The translations under genes and the position numbers were made by a program. Below, in pieces: positions 5,016-5,123 of a stretch of 5,123 nt of DNA (its first letter is position 1; each line of letters starts with the position of its first letter). The notes beneath the pieces are model-generated. The model had not been told where the DNA came from, did no database searches, and worked only from the letters and a program-made list of their open reading frames with translations. This DNA comes from Aquificaceae bacterium (GTDB lineage Bacteria; Aquificota; Aquificia; Aquificales; Aquificaceae): assembly GCA_015490215.1 (NCBI GenBank), contig WFYH01000243.1:1-5123 (forward strand), read 5' to 3'.

Positions 5016-5123
5016 ATGGGTGTGACCCTGCAGATGTCCGAGGAGAAGGAGCTTTCAAGGGAAGAGATAGAAAGGCTTCAGAAAGAAGTCAGGAGGCTGG
5101 CAGAGGAGAAGAACGCTATTATA
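5016..5123 (+). CDS. N-terminus of an unidentified protein, 3' end outside window
   Basis: Thirty-six codons are visible, beginning MGVTLQMSEEKELSREEIER. The ATG at 5016 follows AGGAGG (5005-5010) with a 5-base spacer, a strong ribosome binding site; an internal ATG at 5034 lacks one. From residue 8 on, the sequence is rich in Glu, Lys and Arg with Leu/Ile/Val at heptad-like spacing, so an amphipathic helix or coiled coil is likely. There is no signal peptide. The product cannot be named from this. Ribosomal protein S1 is one candidate because cmk-rpsA is a widespread gene order, but no S1 domain is in view and other coiled-coil starts fit equally well. It probably has its own promoter rather than belonging to the recA operon. 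Confidence 0.7.
   Translation, partial: MGVTLQMSEEKELSREEIERLQKEVRRLAEEKNAII

Noticed and set aside
1..5123. CRISPR array, tRNA or rRNA
   Set aside because: No regularly spaced repeats, no cloverleaf with a TTCRA-type T-loop, and no conserved rRNA stretches are seen in the non-coding parts.

Overview
The window looks like the chromosome of a thermophilic bacterium, most likely of the Aquificaceae (Hydrogenobacter, Thermocrinis and Aquifex relatives). Arginine is written mostly AGG/AGA, isoleucine is often ATA, the proteins are rich in Glu and Lys, genes overlap or nearly touch, and there is one compact operon of unrelated housekeeping genes. No marker here fixes the genus, so this placement is inference.

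Layout. Bases 1-822 hold the C-terminal 273 codons of an iron-type alcohol dehydrogenase, cut by the window edge and followed by a possible terminator. Convergent to it (861-1211, minus) is a small gamma-glutamylcyclotransferase-like protein. Bases 1239-1694 contain no intact gene. They are not plain intergenic DNA: read on the plus strand with one in-frame stop and one frameshift, 1300-1678 resembles a decayed DDE transposase. The relic is flanked by near-identical direct repeats (1246-1262 and 1670-1685).

Bases 1695-4760 are a four-gene plus-strand operon: gatC (tRNA amidotransferase subunit), recA (recombinase), a PilT/PilU-type secretion ATPase and cmk (cytidylate kinase). Spacing is 3 nt, then a 38-nt overlap, then a 4-nt ATGA overlap, so translation is probably coupled throughout. 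The genes do not share a pathway; they are probably grouped for co-expression of growth functions. The recA L2 DNA-binding loop is three residues longer than in E. coli, and the PilT-like ATPase has a diverged AIRNLIRE motif.

Bases 4761-5015 separate the operon from the next gene. On the minus strand they carry a protein-like fragment split across two frames, with faint resemblance to ParB/sulfiredoxin-fold proteins. The same stretch holds a possible terminator and a GGTTAAA/TTTAACC palindrome. A new plus-strand gene starts at 5016 behind a strong ribosome binding site and runs off the window; only a coiled-coil-like N-terminus is visible.

There is no CRISPR array, tRNA, rRNA or intact mobile element. 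The less ordinary signals are the two decayed fragments, the repeats around the first, and the altered RecA and PilT-like motifs. I see no convincing new biological system.
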